A DNA stretch of 64,000 bases from Chrysoporthe austroafricana. Its lineage: Eukaryota; Ascomycota; Sordariomycetes; Diaporthales; Cryphonectriaceae. The DNA is taken from contig JYIP02000003.1 of the NCBI GenBank assembly GCA_001051155.2, positions 4,960,001-5,024,000 on the forward strand, written 5' to 3'. Position numbers and translations under genes: made by a program. Position 1 is the first letter of the stretch. The number at the start of each line of letters is the position of its first letter. Below are positions 20,647 to 32,136 of this stretch, piece by piece. The notes under the pieces were generated by a model, which was given only the letters and a program-made list of their open reading frames with translations, ran no database searches and had not been told where the DNA came from.

Positions 20647-22638
20647 TCATATGATCATGGTGTCGCGCATGAGGCTATCGCCGTCGACGTCGACGACAAC
20701 GTCGGTATGCGCCTCGCAGGGGCCGGCACTGGGGGCCGGGCAGAGAGAAGTCTCGTCCTCCGAGGCAGAGCTGCTGTCGGAGGCGGCGCTCGTCGACGTG
20801 AGCGTGCCGGAGGAGTCCGACAGCGAGTCCACCTCCCAGTCCTCGGGCGCCTCGGGGCAGCGGCCTCGCGACCCAGCCTCGGCCTCGACGTCTGGCGGCG
20901 GCGGCTGGGGCCCGTGGGTAGGAGGAGCACCGCTGGCGCTCGTCCGCCGGCGCAGGAGGACCAGCATCTTCTCCCGCCTTGAGAGCCGCTGGCTCCTGCT
21001 CCTGTCCTCGTCCTCCCCAGCGTCGATCGCAGGAGTGCCAGGGAACCAACCCTGCTCGCTGTACGCCTGGCGTAGCCTCCGCTCCGCCGCCGTTTCCCCG
21101 CTGGCCGGGGCCCAGGCGTCCTCGACGTGTTCAACCCACTCCCGCCCCCCCTCCTCGTCGTGCCCCCGGCGCCACAGCGGCACCACCCGCGGCGGCGCGT
21201 CGTGGAAGGCCTCCCCGAACGGCGCGAAGCTCTGCAGCGCCAGGGCCGCCCACTGGGCCCGCTTGGCACGGTACCGGCGCCGCCGGGGCGCGCTGGCGAC
21301 GGGGGGCCCCGAGAGGAGGCTGTTGAGGGCGTCGCCACCGTCGTCGCTGTCGTCGTCGTACTTCAGCAGGTCGCATTCCTGGCGGGCCGTCATGCGGGGG
21401 CAAACGAGGCTGATGTCGGCGGCGGGGTCCGCTGCGCCAGGGATGGGGATCGGGTTCGCGGCGCATGAGGATGAGAACGGGGAGATTGGAGGGGAGAGAG
21501 GGTCGTCCTCAGTATCGACGGCACCTTCCAGGCTGGTTGAGATGGTTGGTCTTGCGGGCGGTGGCGAGGAAGTCCTGAACGGCGACGAGGGTGGGAGGGT
21601 GTCTCTGAGGGGCTCATATGGGTAGTCGCCCTCGAGCTCCGTGGTCCTGAAGTCAGTCTCTGCAGGAGAGATCTCCTCATCGGCGTCCACCTCTCTTGCG
21701 ACAGGGGAGGTGCTCTCGAAGGCATCTTCCTGCAGCGGCGAAGCGTGGGGCAAGATATCCTCTTCCTCCTCCTCCTTCTCTTCTTCTTCCTCTTCTTCTT
21801 CCTCCTCCTCCTGTTCCTCCTCTTCCTCCTCCTCGTCGCTGTACTCAGAACCCGAGTCTTCCTCGAAATTCCTCTCCTCCTCCTCGTCATCGCTGTCCGC
21901 CATAATCGACCCAGCCTCTCTCCGCCTGTACGAAGGCAGAAGATGTCTCCCACCCACGCCCCGACCCGCCCTCCTCGTCCTCAGCGCGCCCGGGCCGCCC
22001 TCCTCCTCCTCCGTCCCCCGGCGGTACGCCTCGTCCCGGGCCCTCGCCCGCTCGAGGATCGGCCGCCCCTCCTTCTGGGCCTTGTATAGCGCGTGGTGGC
22101 ACTGGCTCGGGAAGTCGCAGTGCAGCCAGCAGTCGTGGCGCCGGCGCAAGAACAGCGCCTCCTTCTTCTCCGCGAAGCGCCGGCCCACCGACGTGATGCC
22201 GCGCTCGTGCGGGCGGTGCTCGTCGCCCCACGTGCGCGTGAGCGCTGCCGCCGGGAGCCAGCGCCGGCTCGGCAGGAGCAGGCCGTCGCCGTCGTCATCG
22301 CCGTCGTCGTTGTCGTCACCCCCGCCGTTGAGCAGCACCGTCCGCCTCCAGGCCCCGTGCGCCGCCCACCCGACGTAGTCAAACTCGGCCTTGCAGGGGC
22401 CGTCGCGCTTGCGCTTGCGGCGCTTGCGGGGCGAGGACGAGGACGGATCTGTGGTGGCGAGGCAGAAGGCGTGGCCGCACTCGAGGCAACGGCGCGTGGT
22501 CGCGAGGCGGTAGGACGCCTGGCAGTTGTGGCAGCGCCAGAGCCAGGGGCAGGGCTGGCGCGGAGGGGGAGGCTGGGCCGGCTGGCTGCGAGGCCTGAGG
22601 TCGGCTGCTGTCGTTTTCGTTGTTGATGATGAGGGCAT
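20647..22638 (-). CDS. Acidic zinc-ribbon hypothetical protein, single exon, 663 aa
   Basis: One open frame from ATG 22638 to the stop at 20647. Residues of about 35-60 contain CHNCQ...RRCLECGHAFC, a CxxC...CxxC zinc ribbon of the sort found in fungal proteins of unknown function. A basic cluster follows (SPRKRRKRKRD, about 69-79), probably nuclear localisation. Further conserved-looking pieces are FDYVGWAAHGAWRR (about 86-99) and CWLHCDFPSQCHHALYKAQ (about 170-188), the latter Cys/His-rich and possibly a second metal site. The middle, about 265-300, is a nearly pure Glu run. The C-terminal half is disordered and acidic, with one ordered segment (ALALQSFAPFGEAFHDAPPR). No enzymatic motif. The tail carries Ser/Asp/Glu repeats. 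Fungal orthologues probably exist, but I cannot name a function. Confidence 0.8.
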   Translation of the reverse strand: MPSSSTTKTTAADLRPRSQPAQPPPPRQPCPWLWRCHNCQASYRLATTRRCLECGHAFCLATTDPSSSSPRKRRKRKRDGPCKAEFDYVGWAAHGAWRRTVLLNGGGDDNDDGDDDGDGLLLPSRRWLPAAALTRTWGDEHRPHERGITSVGRRFAEKKEALFLRRRHDCWLHCDFPSQCHHALYKAQKEGRPILERARARDEAYRRGTEEEEGGPGALRTRRAGRGVGGRHLLPSYRRREAGSIMADSDDEEEERNFEEDSGSEYSDEEEEEEEQEEEEEEEEEEEKEEEEEDILPHASPLQEDAFESTSPVAREVDADEEISPAETDFRTTELEGDYPYEPLRDTLPPSSPFRTSSPPPARPTISTSLEGAVDTEDDPLSPPISPFSSSCAANPIPIPGAADPAADISLVCPRMTARQECDLLKYDDDSDDGGDALNSLLSGPPVASAPRRRRYRAKRAQWAALALQSFAPFGEAFHDAPPRVVPLWRRGHDEEGGREWVEHVEDAWAPASGETAAERRLRQAYSEQGWFPGTPAIDAGEDEDRSRSQRLSRREKMLVLLRRRTSASGAPPTHGPQPPPPDVEAEAGSRGRCPEAPEDWEVDSLSDSSGTLTSTSAASDSSSASEDETSLCPAPSAGPCEAHTDVVVDVDGDSLMRDTMII

Positions 22639-25600
22639 GATGAGGACCGGCTTTCCGGGGTTGTGTACGGCGTGGTGTTGTTAACTTTCTTTAGTTTCTT
22701 TTCTTTTCTTTGCTTTTATCGATGATGCAATGTCGGGTTCGTCGTACAGGCTAGTCAGTGCTGCGGCCAGGAGCTCCGGTGAACACAGGAAACGAATGTT
22801 TGTGTGTAGATGAGCGTTTCGGGGAAATAAGAAGGGAAAAACAAAAAAAAAGCTTTGCCGCCTCGTCAAGAGACAGAATCCCCAGTGATTCACGACGACA
22901 AGTGAGGAACGTCACACTGGTGAGTGGTGGTGAGTAGTTAGACACAAGCCATACCGGAAAATAGAAGAGTAGAAGATGTCCCGAATGAAAACAGACGAGG
23001 CATGGCTAAATGTTTGGCAAACATATCCGAGGAGCAGGTCTACTAAGAACACCGCGGCCCGTCGGATCCAGAGCCAGCAGACGGCCTTGGAGTAAAAAAA
23101 GAAACTGGTGACTTGTCCCGTACGCACGTTGAACGCCGTGACAAAGACCTGGCGTGGGCTTAGCCACGCCATCAAGGACGTGGTGGCTACTACGGCAGCC
23201 AGGAAGCACTGACGCCGTACCGTCGAAGACAAGGAAGGGATAGAGGGTGCATATATAGAATGACAGGCCCAGCCCTCCCGCGCCGCGCCTTTGTGGCCGT
23301 GGCCATCCCAAAGAACGTCCGGATGTTGGAGGCGCATAGGCCTGAGGAGCTGCGCGCTCGAGGACAAAGACCGCGCCGGTAGGCCGGGCTCCTGATGGCG
23401 GGCTGGGAACCGCTAAAATAATTCGTGGTCAAAAGACCGGGCAGAACTGGCTCTCGGGACGCCTCTGGTGGAGGGTGGGGAGCTGTGGTGAACGGCTGTC
23501 ACGGCGGTGACAAGACGAGCCTTGACTGGCATGGTCGGCTGGCTGGCTGGGGAGAGCCGTGCTAGATGAATGTCGATACCGCCGGGAAGTCTGCCAGTAT
23601 AGAGCAGGACAGGATGTGTTGCTCACGAGACGCCCCCGTTATTCCCAACAGAGAGACCGGCTGGCTAAAAAGGCGGTAGCCATTCCACGGCAGGTCGGCA
23701 AAGAAGAAGACGGTTCAGCATCTTGTTCACCATGTGAAATATTGGCGGGCTCCTCTATTAGTGGACGTGGCACACCTGCACCACGATCATCTCTCAGAGC
23801 CGTACCCTGCTTTTCGCGACATAAGAGGACCTTGACGGCCTTGCTGCACCCCCGCCAGGAGACTAATGTGTCTAGGTCAGACTCTAGAGGCGAGTGTCTG
23901 GGGGAGGGGAAGATAGCAAAAGGCAAAGAGGACTGCCTGGCTTCAGGCAGTTGGAAAGATGTATACCGCTCCGCGCATGATTGCCTTCACAGAAAAGAGT
24001 CTCGGCCATAAACGATCTCCTGCAGTCAGAAAAGCCCTCCGTGCCCTCCATCACTGGAGGCTCAACCTGAGGCTCGCGTCGTCTGCCGCAGACCTGTGCG
24101 TGGCGTGGCCCCCAGAAAACGCCAGCCTCGGCAAACCGTGTGGACCCCGTGCTTGAAGGCCAGGCGATAGCGTGCACCAGCCATGACGACAGGTCGCCGG
24201 CGGCAGCAGCTGTCCGTGTACCATGACGGCGATCACTGCAGCGTAGCTGCGTCTGCATGCGCAGGTATCCGGAACAGAGCCGAGGGAGCCAACCGCGTCA
24301 GGCTGGCGCCGAGTGCTAGACCAGACCTGCAGGGCAGAGTCAGACCTTCGACCTCGACGTCGGTGTCCGCAAGGACGCCGGTGTCCGTAAGCATTCCTGC
24401 CGGGTCGCGACTCTAGTGGAAACTAGACGATGAATGGCCCTGTACTGGTTGCTGCGTGTGTCCACACCTGTTCCGGTCAGGTCAGCACAGCCCGTCGAGC
24501 TACGAGATTACGGTCGGGGAATCCCATAGCTCGGGCACATCTCGATACGACTTCTGACAGTCCATTTTTAGAAAGTTTGGGTGCAACCTTTTTGAGCAGC
24601 TTCTTCTGAAGATTGATGGCATCTCCGACGGATCCGTCAAAAAGGGTAATAGCGCGACTTCGCGCGTGCCGGATGGGGACAATCTGGAGAGCTGCGATGA
24701 GCACCGGACCATAGCTGTCTTGTCTTCATCTCGGTCCAAGGCTGGTCATCATCGTGAGCCAGAACGGGGGAGTGTGGAGCGAGGAGCCCAATCTACCGAC
24801 ACGAGGGGGAGGGTCCTCCCCCCCAATGACGCCTCTCGCCTCCCGCAGCCTCGCGAGGGCGCGGCTGACGGACCTGGGCGCGCTCGTGCTCCCGATCGTG
24901 CAGATCGCGGAATGTTTCTAGAACGTCGGGCCCGAGCTCCCCAGGGACCCCACCGGGGCGCCGGTCCAGGGGGTGCCTACACGTCAGCCACCATCGTGAA
25001 CGGAGATTGGGAGTTTCTGCCTCTGATGAGCCCAGGCCCACCCGGAGCCGTCCGGGAAATGCTGCTAGCTTGCTTGCCTGGTGCAGGGCCAAGGCTGCCC
25101 AACGGCGGCCCACGGCTCCTTCGCGGGCTTCATGTGCTGTGCTGTGTGCTGTGTGCTGTGCTATTGGGCAGCCACGGCGTGGTCGGCGGCGGTGGTCGCT
25201 GGCAGGGCACGGCGTGCATACGGCGGGCGCCCACCCCCCCCCCCAAAACCCTCCCCCCAGGGCGGGATCACATGACGGACGGCGCATGCGCCGTGCGCGC
25301 CCGCGTGTGCCTCCTGTCGCTCGGCGGCTGCGACAGAGCCACTGCCACACAAGTGCTCACCCTGACTGAGGCCCGTTATCTCCGATGTGGGCGACAGGGC
25401 TGACTGGCCGGCTGAGCACGTCCCCGCGTCGCCAGGTCAGCACTCTGTTGCGGGAGGGCCGTCAGCCGTTGATGATCTCTGGGGGGCCCATCTCGTTTCC
25501 GGCCCCCAAAGCAGGAGCACACGCCTGTCCTGTCCTGTCAGAGAGAGAGAGAGAGGGTGTGCGTGCGCGCGTGCGTGTGTGTATGCCAGGCCGCCTGGCT

Positions 25601-26049
25601 GGGTGGAGAGAGAGACAGAGAGAGCGAGCGAGAGAGAAGGCGACATGACTACCACCGAGCCAACCCGGACGGCACGCGAGATTTGGGTTGGGCGCCAAAG
25701 TCCCTGGGCCCGATCCCCCACGGCGCCGCGGCCGACCTAGGGGCGGAGGGCGGCAGCGGTGGCCGAAATTCTGATGCGACCTTGCCACGTGCGTAAGCGA
25801 AAGGGGGCTGGCGATGATCGCGGCAGGGCTGGCTGTTGCTGCGGGACCGTGGCCGTGTCGGGCACGAGATGGCGACGAAGCGAGGCTGTCATGACGATGG
25901 GGCTGTTTTTTTTGTTTTTTGTTTTTTTGTTTTTTTGTTTTTTTTTTTAAATTCAAGGGGGGGTACCCTGGTGGGGGGGGCAGAAAGTCAGTCAGTCCCC
26001 AGCAAGACGACATCTGGCCTTAGCATGCTCCCTCGCAAGTACAGCACCC

Positions 26050-26075
26050 AGACAGACAGACAGACAGACAGACAG
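26050..26075. repeat. (GACA)n microsatellite
   Basis: About six tandem copies of GACA. A second tract with GACA followed by GGCA units is at 26832-26860, and the reverse-complement motif (CTGT) recurs at 28050-28080. Confidence 0.9.
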
Positions 26076-26831
26076 GCACATCATGTACAGGTCGTGTTCT
26101 GCCCGCCCTGTTGGCCCCTCCGGGTAACCGATATTATGAATCCCGTCCACCTGGGGTCGCTACCGGTAGGGGGAGGAGGCGACCCTGGGTGGGCTGAGCG
26201 CCGTCCGCCTCTCTGGCCGATCTTGTCCAACGTGGTGCAGGGTCGGCGCCGGGCCCCAGGCGAGACAACTCGTGTTGGCCCCTGCTGTGCCGCCCTGGAG
26301 GGCGACAGCGTCGCATCCGGGGACAGTCCCCCCGCCCAGACCAGAGAGAGAGAGAGAGAGCGAGCGAGAGCGTTTGTGTGCGCGAACCCAGTACAGACAT
26401 GGATGGACCAGCAGACGGCACGGTGCAGCAGCCCGCTGCGGGAGGGAGGGAGGCTGCAGGTGCCGGACGGCGACGCTGGCGGGCTGGAACTGGGACTGGG
26501 GACTGGGGCTGGAGCTGGAGCTGGGGCTGAATCTCGCGATGCTGTTGGCGGGCTCGAGAAGTGCGCAGCTGGCGGCACGGTGCCGAGACAGGCGGACGGG
26601 CCTCATGCCGGCCCCAGGAGTGGAGGCTGGCTCATGTCATGGTGATCATATCACATCTGGCCCGGTCGCCGCGCTGGATGTGGCTGGCCCTGAGAGGAGG
26701 TGGGAAGAAAGATGTGCAAGCCACCGACGACGCCACGGCATGCAGAGACCGCCTCGTTCAGGCGAGATGATGTGTGATGTGCGGCGACTACAGCTGGAGG
26801 GGAGGACGAGGATGAGGACAATAACGACGAC

Positions 26832-26860
26832 GACAGACAGACAGACAGACAGGCAGGCAG
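26832..26860. repeat. (GACA)n/(GGCA)n microsatellite
   Basis: Tandem CAGACAGACAGACAGACAGG followed by CAGGCAG. Same family as the tract at 26050. Confidence 0.85.
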
Positions 26861-27120
26861 CGCTGACACCCACCTCGCACACGGAGCAGCAGGAGGAGGC
26901 TCTCATTTGGGAGGCGGCGCGCGGAGGAAGATAAGACCTTGAGGCGATCGCCCGATATGGTTCGGGATGCCCGAGCTAACCTAACAGCCTCGCACAGACG
27001 CTGCCAGGCTGCATGTTAGCGGCCCCGGGGGACGTGCCACTAGTACGATGTACTATGTAATATGTAATAATGCATGCAGGATATAATTACAGGCCGTACT
27101 ATACAGACAAGCAGGCAGAG

Positions 27121-27170
27121 GACAAGGCAGAGGACAAGGCAGAGGACAAGGCAGAGGACAAGGCAGAGGG
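27121..27170. repeat. 12-bp tandem minisatellite GACAAGGCAGAG, about four copies
   Basis: The unit GACAAGGCAGAG is repeated about four times without change and is preceded by a related GACAAGCAGGCAGAG. The 12-bp period keeps frame, but the flanks give no coding context. Confidence 0.85.
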
Positions 27171-28196
27171 ACGGACGAACAGACGGACGGACGCAGACAC
27201 ACAGACACACACACACAGACACAAGACAGGCGCAGGGCTCTCGTCATTATGTACATGGTCTGTATGCACGCACGTACATAGCATGTGCGCCTGTATGTAC
27301 GTGATGGGAAGACACGCAGCACACCATGTCTCACTCAGTATGTACTTGTCCTCCTGCCAGCACCGACCGGCCTGGGTTGGCACAGGCAACATCGCATCCC
27401 ACCGTGTCGTGGCCAGAATACGGGATGCCGACCGTACTGTCCGTCCGCCGTACACATACATCTCAGAACCTTAACCAGGAGGGAGGGAGGGGAGAGGAAA
27501 TCAAAATTGTCGTGCATTGGCCGCCCCTTTTTTTTTCTTCTTCTTTTTATTCAGTCTCTTTCTGAATAACTCACTGGACTTACACGAGAGCTAGTTAATC
27601 CCGGGTGCTGGCCCCCCCTGGTCGCGCACTCGCCCACCCTAAGTACAGTACAGCACCCACGCACACCCACGGTACCATACCCACACCCAGCAGTGCTGTG
27701 GTACGCTGGTACTGTGGTACTGCTAGTAGGTAGCCCCCCGGGTGATTGGCCCCACCGCCGCTGCTGCTCGTCCCGTCCCATTGGGCTTGGGCGCTGCTGT
27801 TTTCCTTCTGGAAGCCCACAGATCCCTGCAGGACGCGCCCTCGCTAATCTGGGGGAGGGCTGTTAGCGCACGCGTGGCACCACCCGCGCCCGCACTACCA
27901 CAAATACTTAGCTTCCCTCCCCCCGCCCTCGCTGCCGCCGCCGCCCAGAGGCACAGATCAAAAATACAAACCTCTTTCGACCTTGACCAGACCACCACCA
28001 CACCCTCCGTCCATCCACACCCACCCGCCCACCAGCAAGCAGCCAACCTGTCCTGTCTGTCCGTCTGTCTGTCTGTCTGCTCTCTGGCTGCCCTCTGGCT
28101 ACCAGCAGTACCTAACCTAGCGAGCCCGCCGACCAGCCTCCTCGTCAGCCGGACCGGGCAGATACGCCGAGCTGAGATCTCGCTGAGGTGCAGGAT

Positions 28197-28228
28197 ACGT
28201 ACCGTACCGTACCGTACCGTACCGTACC
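28197..28228. repeat. (CCGTA)n pentanucleotide repeat
   Basis: Six tandem CCGTA units, perfect. It lies in the pyrimidine-rich region upstream of the RRM/R3H gene. Confidence 0.85.
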
Positions 28229-28481
28229 TCCACCACCCACCCACCCAACCAACCAACCAACCTGCGTGAGTCAAACGCCGCGGCGTGATCCCACCTAGCG
28301 GTGTCCCGCCCCTACGCGCAGCGCATCACATCACTGGCAACCCGCTGGCACCCGCTGTAACCCGCCCGGTGCCCTCCTGACCAACCCCTCCACTCCCACC
28401 CGCCCCAGCGCCTGCAGCAGCGGCGGCCACAGCAGCCACAGCCTACCCTCCCAGGGCGGCGCGCCAGGGTCCTCTGGCTGC

Positions 28482-28550
28482 TGCACTGGCTGCACTGGCT
28501 GCACTGGCTGCACTGGCTGCACTGGCTGCAGTGGCTCCAGTGGCTGCAGC
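28482..28550. repeat. 9-bp tandem repeat GCACTGGCT
   Basis: At least five perfect copies of GCACTGGCT, then degenerate copies with CAGTGGCT. The 9-bp period could encode tripeptide repeats, but stop codons and lack of context argue against coding. Confidence 0.85.
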
Positions 28551-29973
28551 AGCTTCCAGGGCTGCCCCCCCCCGTCCCAGGATCTGCCTCTGGCGGCCCT
28601 CCTCCACCCAAATGTCGCCCTGGCCTCCCTGGGCACCTGCCAACTCACCACCTCACTTCGTCCGATCTTGTCTCAACCTCGACTCCAACCTTGACCTTCC
28701 CAGGTTGGCCCTCCCTCTCCTCCACTCCGCCTCTCCTCCTCCTCCTCTTCTCGTCACCTCTGCTGCCCACACCACCAAGCAAGTCCTAACCTCGCCCTCC
28801 CCTCCTCCTCCTCCTCCTCCCTCCTCCCCCCCCGTCCTCTCGACACGCGCGACTCGAACCCAGCATCCAGCAGCCCTCTCTGCAGCCCGCTGACGCGACC
28901 CCCCCAGGCTCTGGCGACCTTTCCCCTTTGGTGCTGGGCCCGCCTCCCTCTTCGCGCGCGCATGCCCATAATAATACGGCAGCACGCCGCCGCCTGACCT
29001 CGAAATCCCTAGTCAAAAACTCACCAGCGCTCGCCCGCTCGCTCACCACCGCGCCAATATTTTCAGACCCATATTTTTTTTTCACCTTGGGTCTTGCTGG
29101 CGCCGCTGGCCAAAAGGGGCACAGGCCAGAGACCACGGTACGATCTGATCCCTCCCCCCCCCTCAAAACCTCGACCCTTCTTCGACGACACACCCTTGAG
29201 CCTCATCTCTCGAGCTCGACGGCCTCTGGCAGCACCTCCCCTCCCGTGCCGCTGCCGCCACCACTCCCACCACACACACACCCCCCCATCGTCGACGTCT
29301 TCATCTCGTCCCGTCCCGTCCTCTCGTGGACTCTCCTCTCCTCTCCTCTCCTCTCCTCCCCCCCTCCCGTCGCCGCGCCTCGCCTCTCCTCTCGCACTTC
29401 GCCGCGCCCTCATTAACCTGACCGCCTTCAGGGGAGGCCTCATCAAAATAATAAAGGGGATCATTCACTCCCTGCTACCTCCCCACTCTACGAGATTTCC
29501 TCCGTCCTCGTCGACCGCAGCCTGAGCCCGACGGTGAGGATCCCTTTTCACCCCCTTGCCCTGCCCTTCCCATTCCTCACCCTGCCCTGTCCTGTCCTGC
29601 CCTGCCCTGCCCAGTCCTCCGAGCTTATTTGCCCTCCGCCTCGAGCACTCCCCCCCTCGACCTCCTGCAACCACGATCTCGATATCTGTCTGGCCCTGTC
29701 TCTGACCTCCCGATCTGCAGATCTCCTCTCTACCTCCCGCCGCACCCTGACGTACCGCCTCGAGACGACGCCACACACCCCCCCCCTTCTCCCCTCCTCC
29801 GCGACATCCAGGCAGCGCGATCGTCGCGGGACTCCTCTCCTCCAGCCTGAACAGCTTGCCCTTGATATCTCAACACCCCCCCCCCTCGCCTGGCAGGCTC
29901 TGCGGCTGAGGCGCAACAGCCCCACGCCCGGTGACAAGCACGGAACACGCGCCGGCGTTACACACACGCATCT

Positions 29974-32136
29974 ATGACCATCATGAGCCACCCTCAGCAG
30001 GCGGACAGCTTCGCCGCGTACGGCGCCTACGGCGGTGGCATGGGGAACCGCTCCCCGACCTCGACCAGAAATGGCTACGCCACCCTCCCCTCCGGCATGG
30101 GCGGCTCCCGCCAGTCCGCCCAGAGGCAGCAGCAGCCGCAGCAGCTCGACGCCATGGGCCAGCAGGCGCCCTCCATGTACCCCATGCGGGACGCCTATGG
30201 GATCCTCGACACCATCAGCAGGGCCGCTCCCCCCACCGTCTCTGGCATGCCCGGCGAATACATGGCGGGCAGCCAGACCGCCTGGAACTACAGCGGTGGC
30301 TCCGCTACCATCAGCGGCCCGGTCCCCGACCTCAGGTCCGCCCGCGGTGTCAACAGGAGGCCAGGAATTCCAGACGTCAGTTCACGACGACCACAGCTCC
30401 CAAACCTCCGGTCAATCACTAACCAGCCACACCAACAGTACTGGATGCAGCAGCCCGACCCGTCGGCCCAGCCCGCGCTCGGCCTCCAGGCCCAGCAGCA
30501 GCAGCAGCAGCAGCAGCAGGCCCAGTCCGTGTACCCCGCGCAGCCCATGAACAGCAATATCCCCTACGGCCACATGGTGAGCAACCTCGACCAGCTGCGG
30601 GTCCAACAGTCCATGTTCCAGGACGCCCGCTCCCCACACGACAAGAAGGACGACCTGATCCCCACCGCCATCGTCATCAAGAACATCCCCTTCAACGTGC
30701 GGAAGGAGGTGCTGCAGGCCATCATGATGGAGATGAACCTGCCCCAGCCCTACGCGTTTAACTACCACTTTGACAACGGCGTCTTCCGGGGCCTGGCCTT
30801 TGCGAACTTTTCCAGTGCCGAGGAGACCAGGCAGGTGATCGAGAGGATGAACCAGCTGGACGTGCACGGCCGCAAGCTGCGCGTTGAGTACAAGAAGATG
30901 CTGCCCGAGCACGAGCGCGAGCGCATAGAGCGGGAGAAGAGGCAGAAGCGGGGCCAGCTGGAGGAGCAGCACCGCCCCATCAACCTGACGCACCAGGGCT
31001 CCCTCCAGTCCCTCATTGCCCAGTCTGCCGAGGTCACCCCCTCGCGGACCTCACCAGCCAGTAGGTTCCTCCCCCCCCTTTTGGCCCTGTATCCTCTCTA
31101 GGTTATCACCTCCCTAACCATGACTGTCTGTGCAGAAGAGATGCCTGATCTGAACGACGAGAGGACGCTCGAGATCTACGTCCAGCTCCGAAAGTACAAG
31201 GAGGATCATGCCATACGCGAATACCTTCCCTTCGAGGCCTCCAACACCCCCGAGGAGCGCCGTCTGATCCACGTCCTGGCCCACAACCTGGGCCTGCACC
31301 ACGAGTCCTTTGGCAGCAACGAGAACCGGTGCACCATCGTCTGGAAGGAGGGTATGGCGCCCCCGGGGCTGGCGATGAACACGAGCCACACGCCCGTGTC
31401 TGCCGTGGAGCAGCTCCAGTACCCGGGCAACAGCAAGAGCCTGGCGCGCGCGGCCACCATCGACTTTGGCGAGCAGCGGACGTCGAGCAGCAACGGATAC
31501 GGCACCATCAACCGGCACGGGAACCCCGCCCTCGAGCTTCCCGACGGCAGCCCTGACGGCCTCAACAGCGTCTCGAACCTCCGAACCATTAGGAGTATGG
31601 CGGAGCTGGGGCGGCCTGTGATGCAGGCAAGGACCCCAAGCCCCCGGGATTCGGCCTACCCGGCCTCGTCTCTCCGGCTTAACGAGATGGGCATGTCGTC
31701 GCGGCCCGACCTGTCCGGTGCCTTCCCGGGCATGACCACGACTCCCACCACCCCTGGCAGCAGTCTCAACCACCGCGCCTCGGACCTCAGCCTCGCCGGC
31801 GTCACGACCAACCTGAGCTCTCTGAGCGTGGCCGAGGGCCCGTACGAGACGAGCCGTCCCCGGGAGAACCCTGGTGCTATCGGCAGCCAGCGACCTGGAG
31901 TTAACGGCCTCAGTGCTCGCAACGCCCCCGAGCGACAGCCCCGCGGCCCCGAGACCGGCTGGGAGACCTCTGGGGGGTTCGGCAGCCGCCGTGTGAACGG
32001 TCACGCACAGAGAGGAAGCGGTTCGTCAAACCTGACGTCCTCGGAGTCGTACTCGGATTTGCTGACCGGGTCCCGCGCAGACTCGTCTGAGAACTTCAAC
32101 GGCAGCGGCGGGAGCAGCAGCCTCTACTCCCACTAG
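29974..32136 (+). CDS. RRM + R3H RNA-binding protein (Pin4/Cip2-like), two exons, 695 aa
   Basis: Exon 1 is 29974-31060, the intron 31061-31135 (GTAGGT...GCAG) and exon 2 is 31136-32136. The ATG at 29983 (MSHPQQ) is an equally good start. Residues 1-225 are disordered and Gln/Gly/Pro-rich, with a poly-Gln tract near 170-178. An RRM occupies about 229-310: IVIKNIPFNVRKEVL (RNP2 side), then FRGLAFANFSS (RNP1) and GRKLRVEYKKMLP. An R3H domain follows in exon 2 at about 365-435, with RRLIHVLAHNLGLHHES. The C-terminal 260 residues are Ser/Thr/Pro-rich. This order matches the Pin4 (budding yeast)/Cip1-Cip2 (fission yeast) family, cytoplasmic RNA-binding proteins linked to stress mRNA stability and cell-cycle control; Ser/Thr-Gln and Ser-Pro sites in the tail fit phosphoregulation. 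Orthology is likely but not tested. Confidence 0.92.

Larger units (their letters stand above)
22639..29973. other. 7.3 kb gene-poor, repeat-rich region
   Basis: No gene is supported here. Many short frames open on both strands, but all look like shadows of low-complexity GC-rich DNA. Microsatellites cluster between 25.5 and 29.4 kb: GACA tracts (26050-26075, 26832-26860), a 12-mer (27121-27170), CCGTA repeats (28197-28228), a GCACTGGCT 9-mer (28482-28550), CTC tracts (28795-28830) and CTCTC at 29330-29360. A T-rich tract lies at 25903-25948. The stretch of about 27.7-29.97 kb is pyrimidine-rich and reads like a long promoter plus 5' leader of the RRM/R3H gene that follows. The rest could hold a non-coding transcript, which sequence alone cannot show. 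Confidence 0.4.

Noticed and set aside
20655..22382. Several long frames on both strands overlapping the acidic zinc-ribbon gene
   Set aside because: All lie inside the 663-residue frame, which alone has motif structure (CxxC pairs, Glu run, basic cluster).
24666..25403. 245-residue frame in the gene desert
   Set aside because: Passes through low-complexity and poly-C sequence, no domain or plausible exon structure; overlapped by antisense frames.
27121..28550. Regular repeats suggesting a CRISPR array
   Set aside because: Units are directly adjacent with no unique spacers, and the host is a eukaryote. They are micro- and minisatellites.
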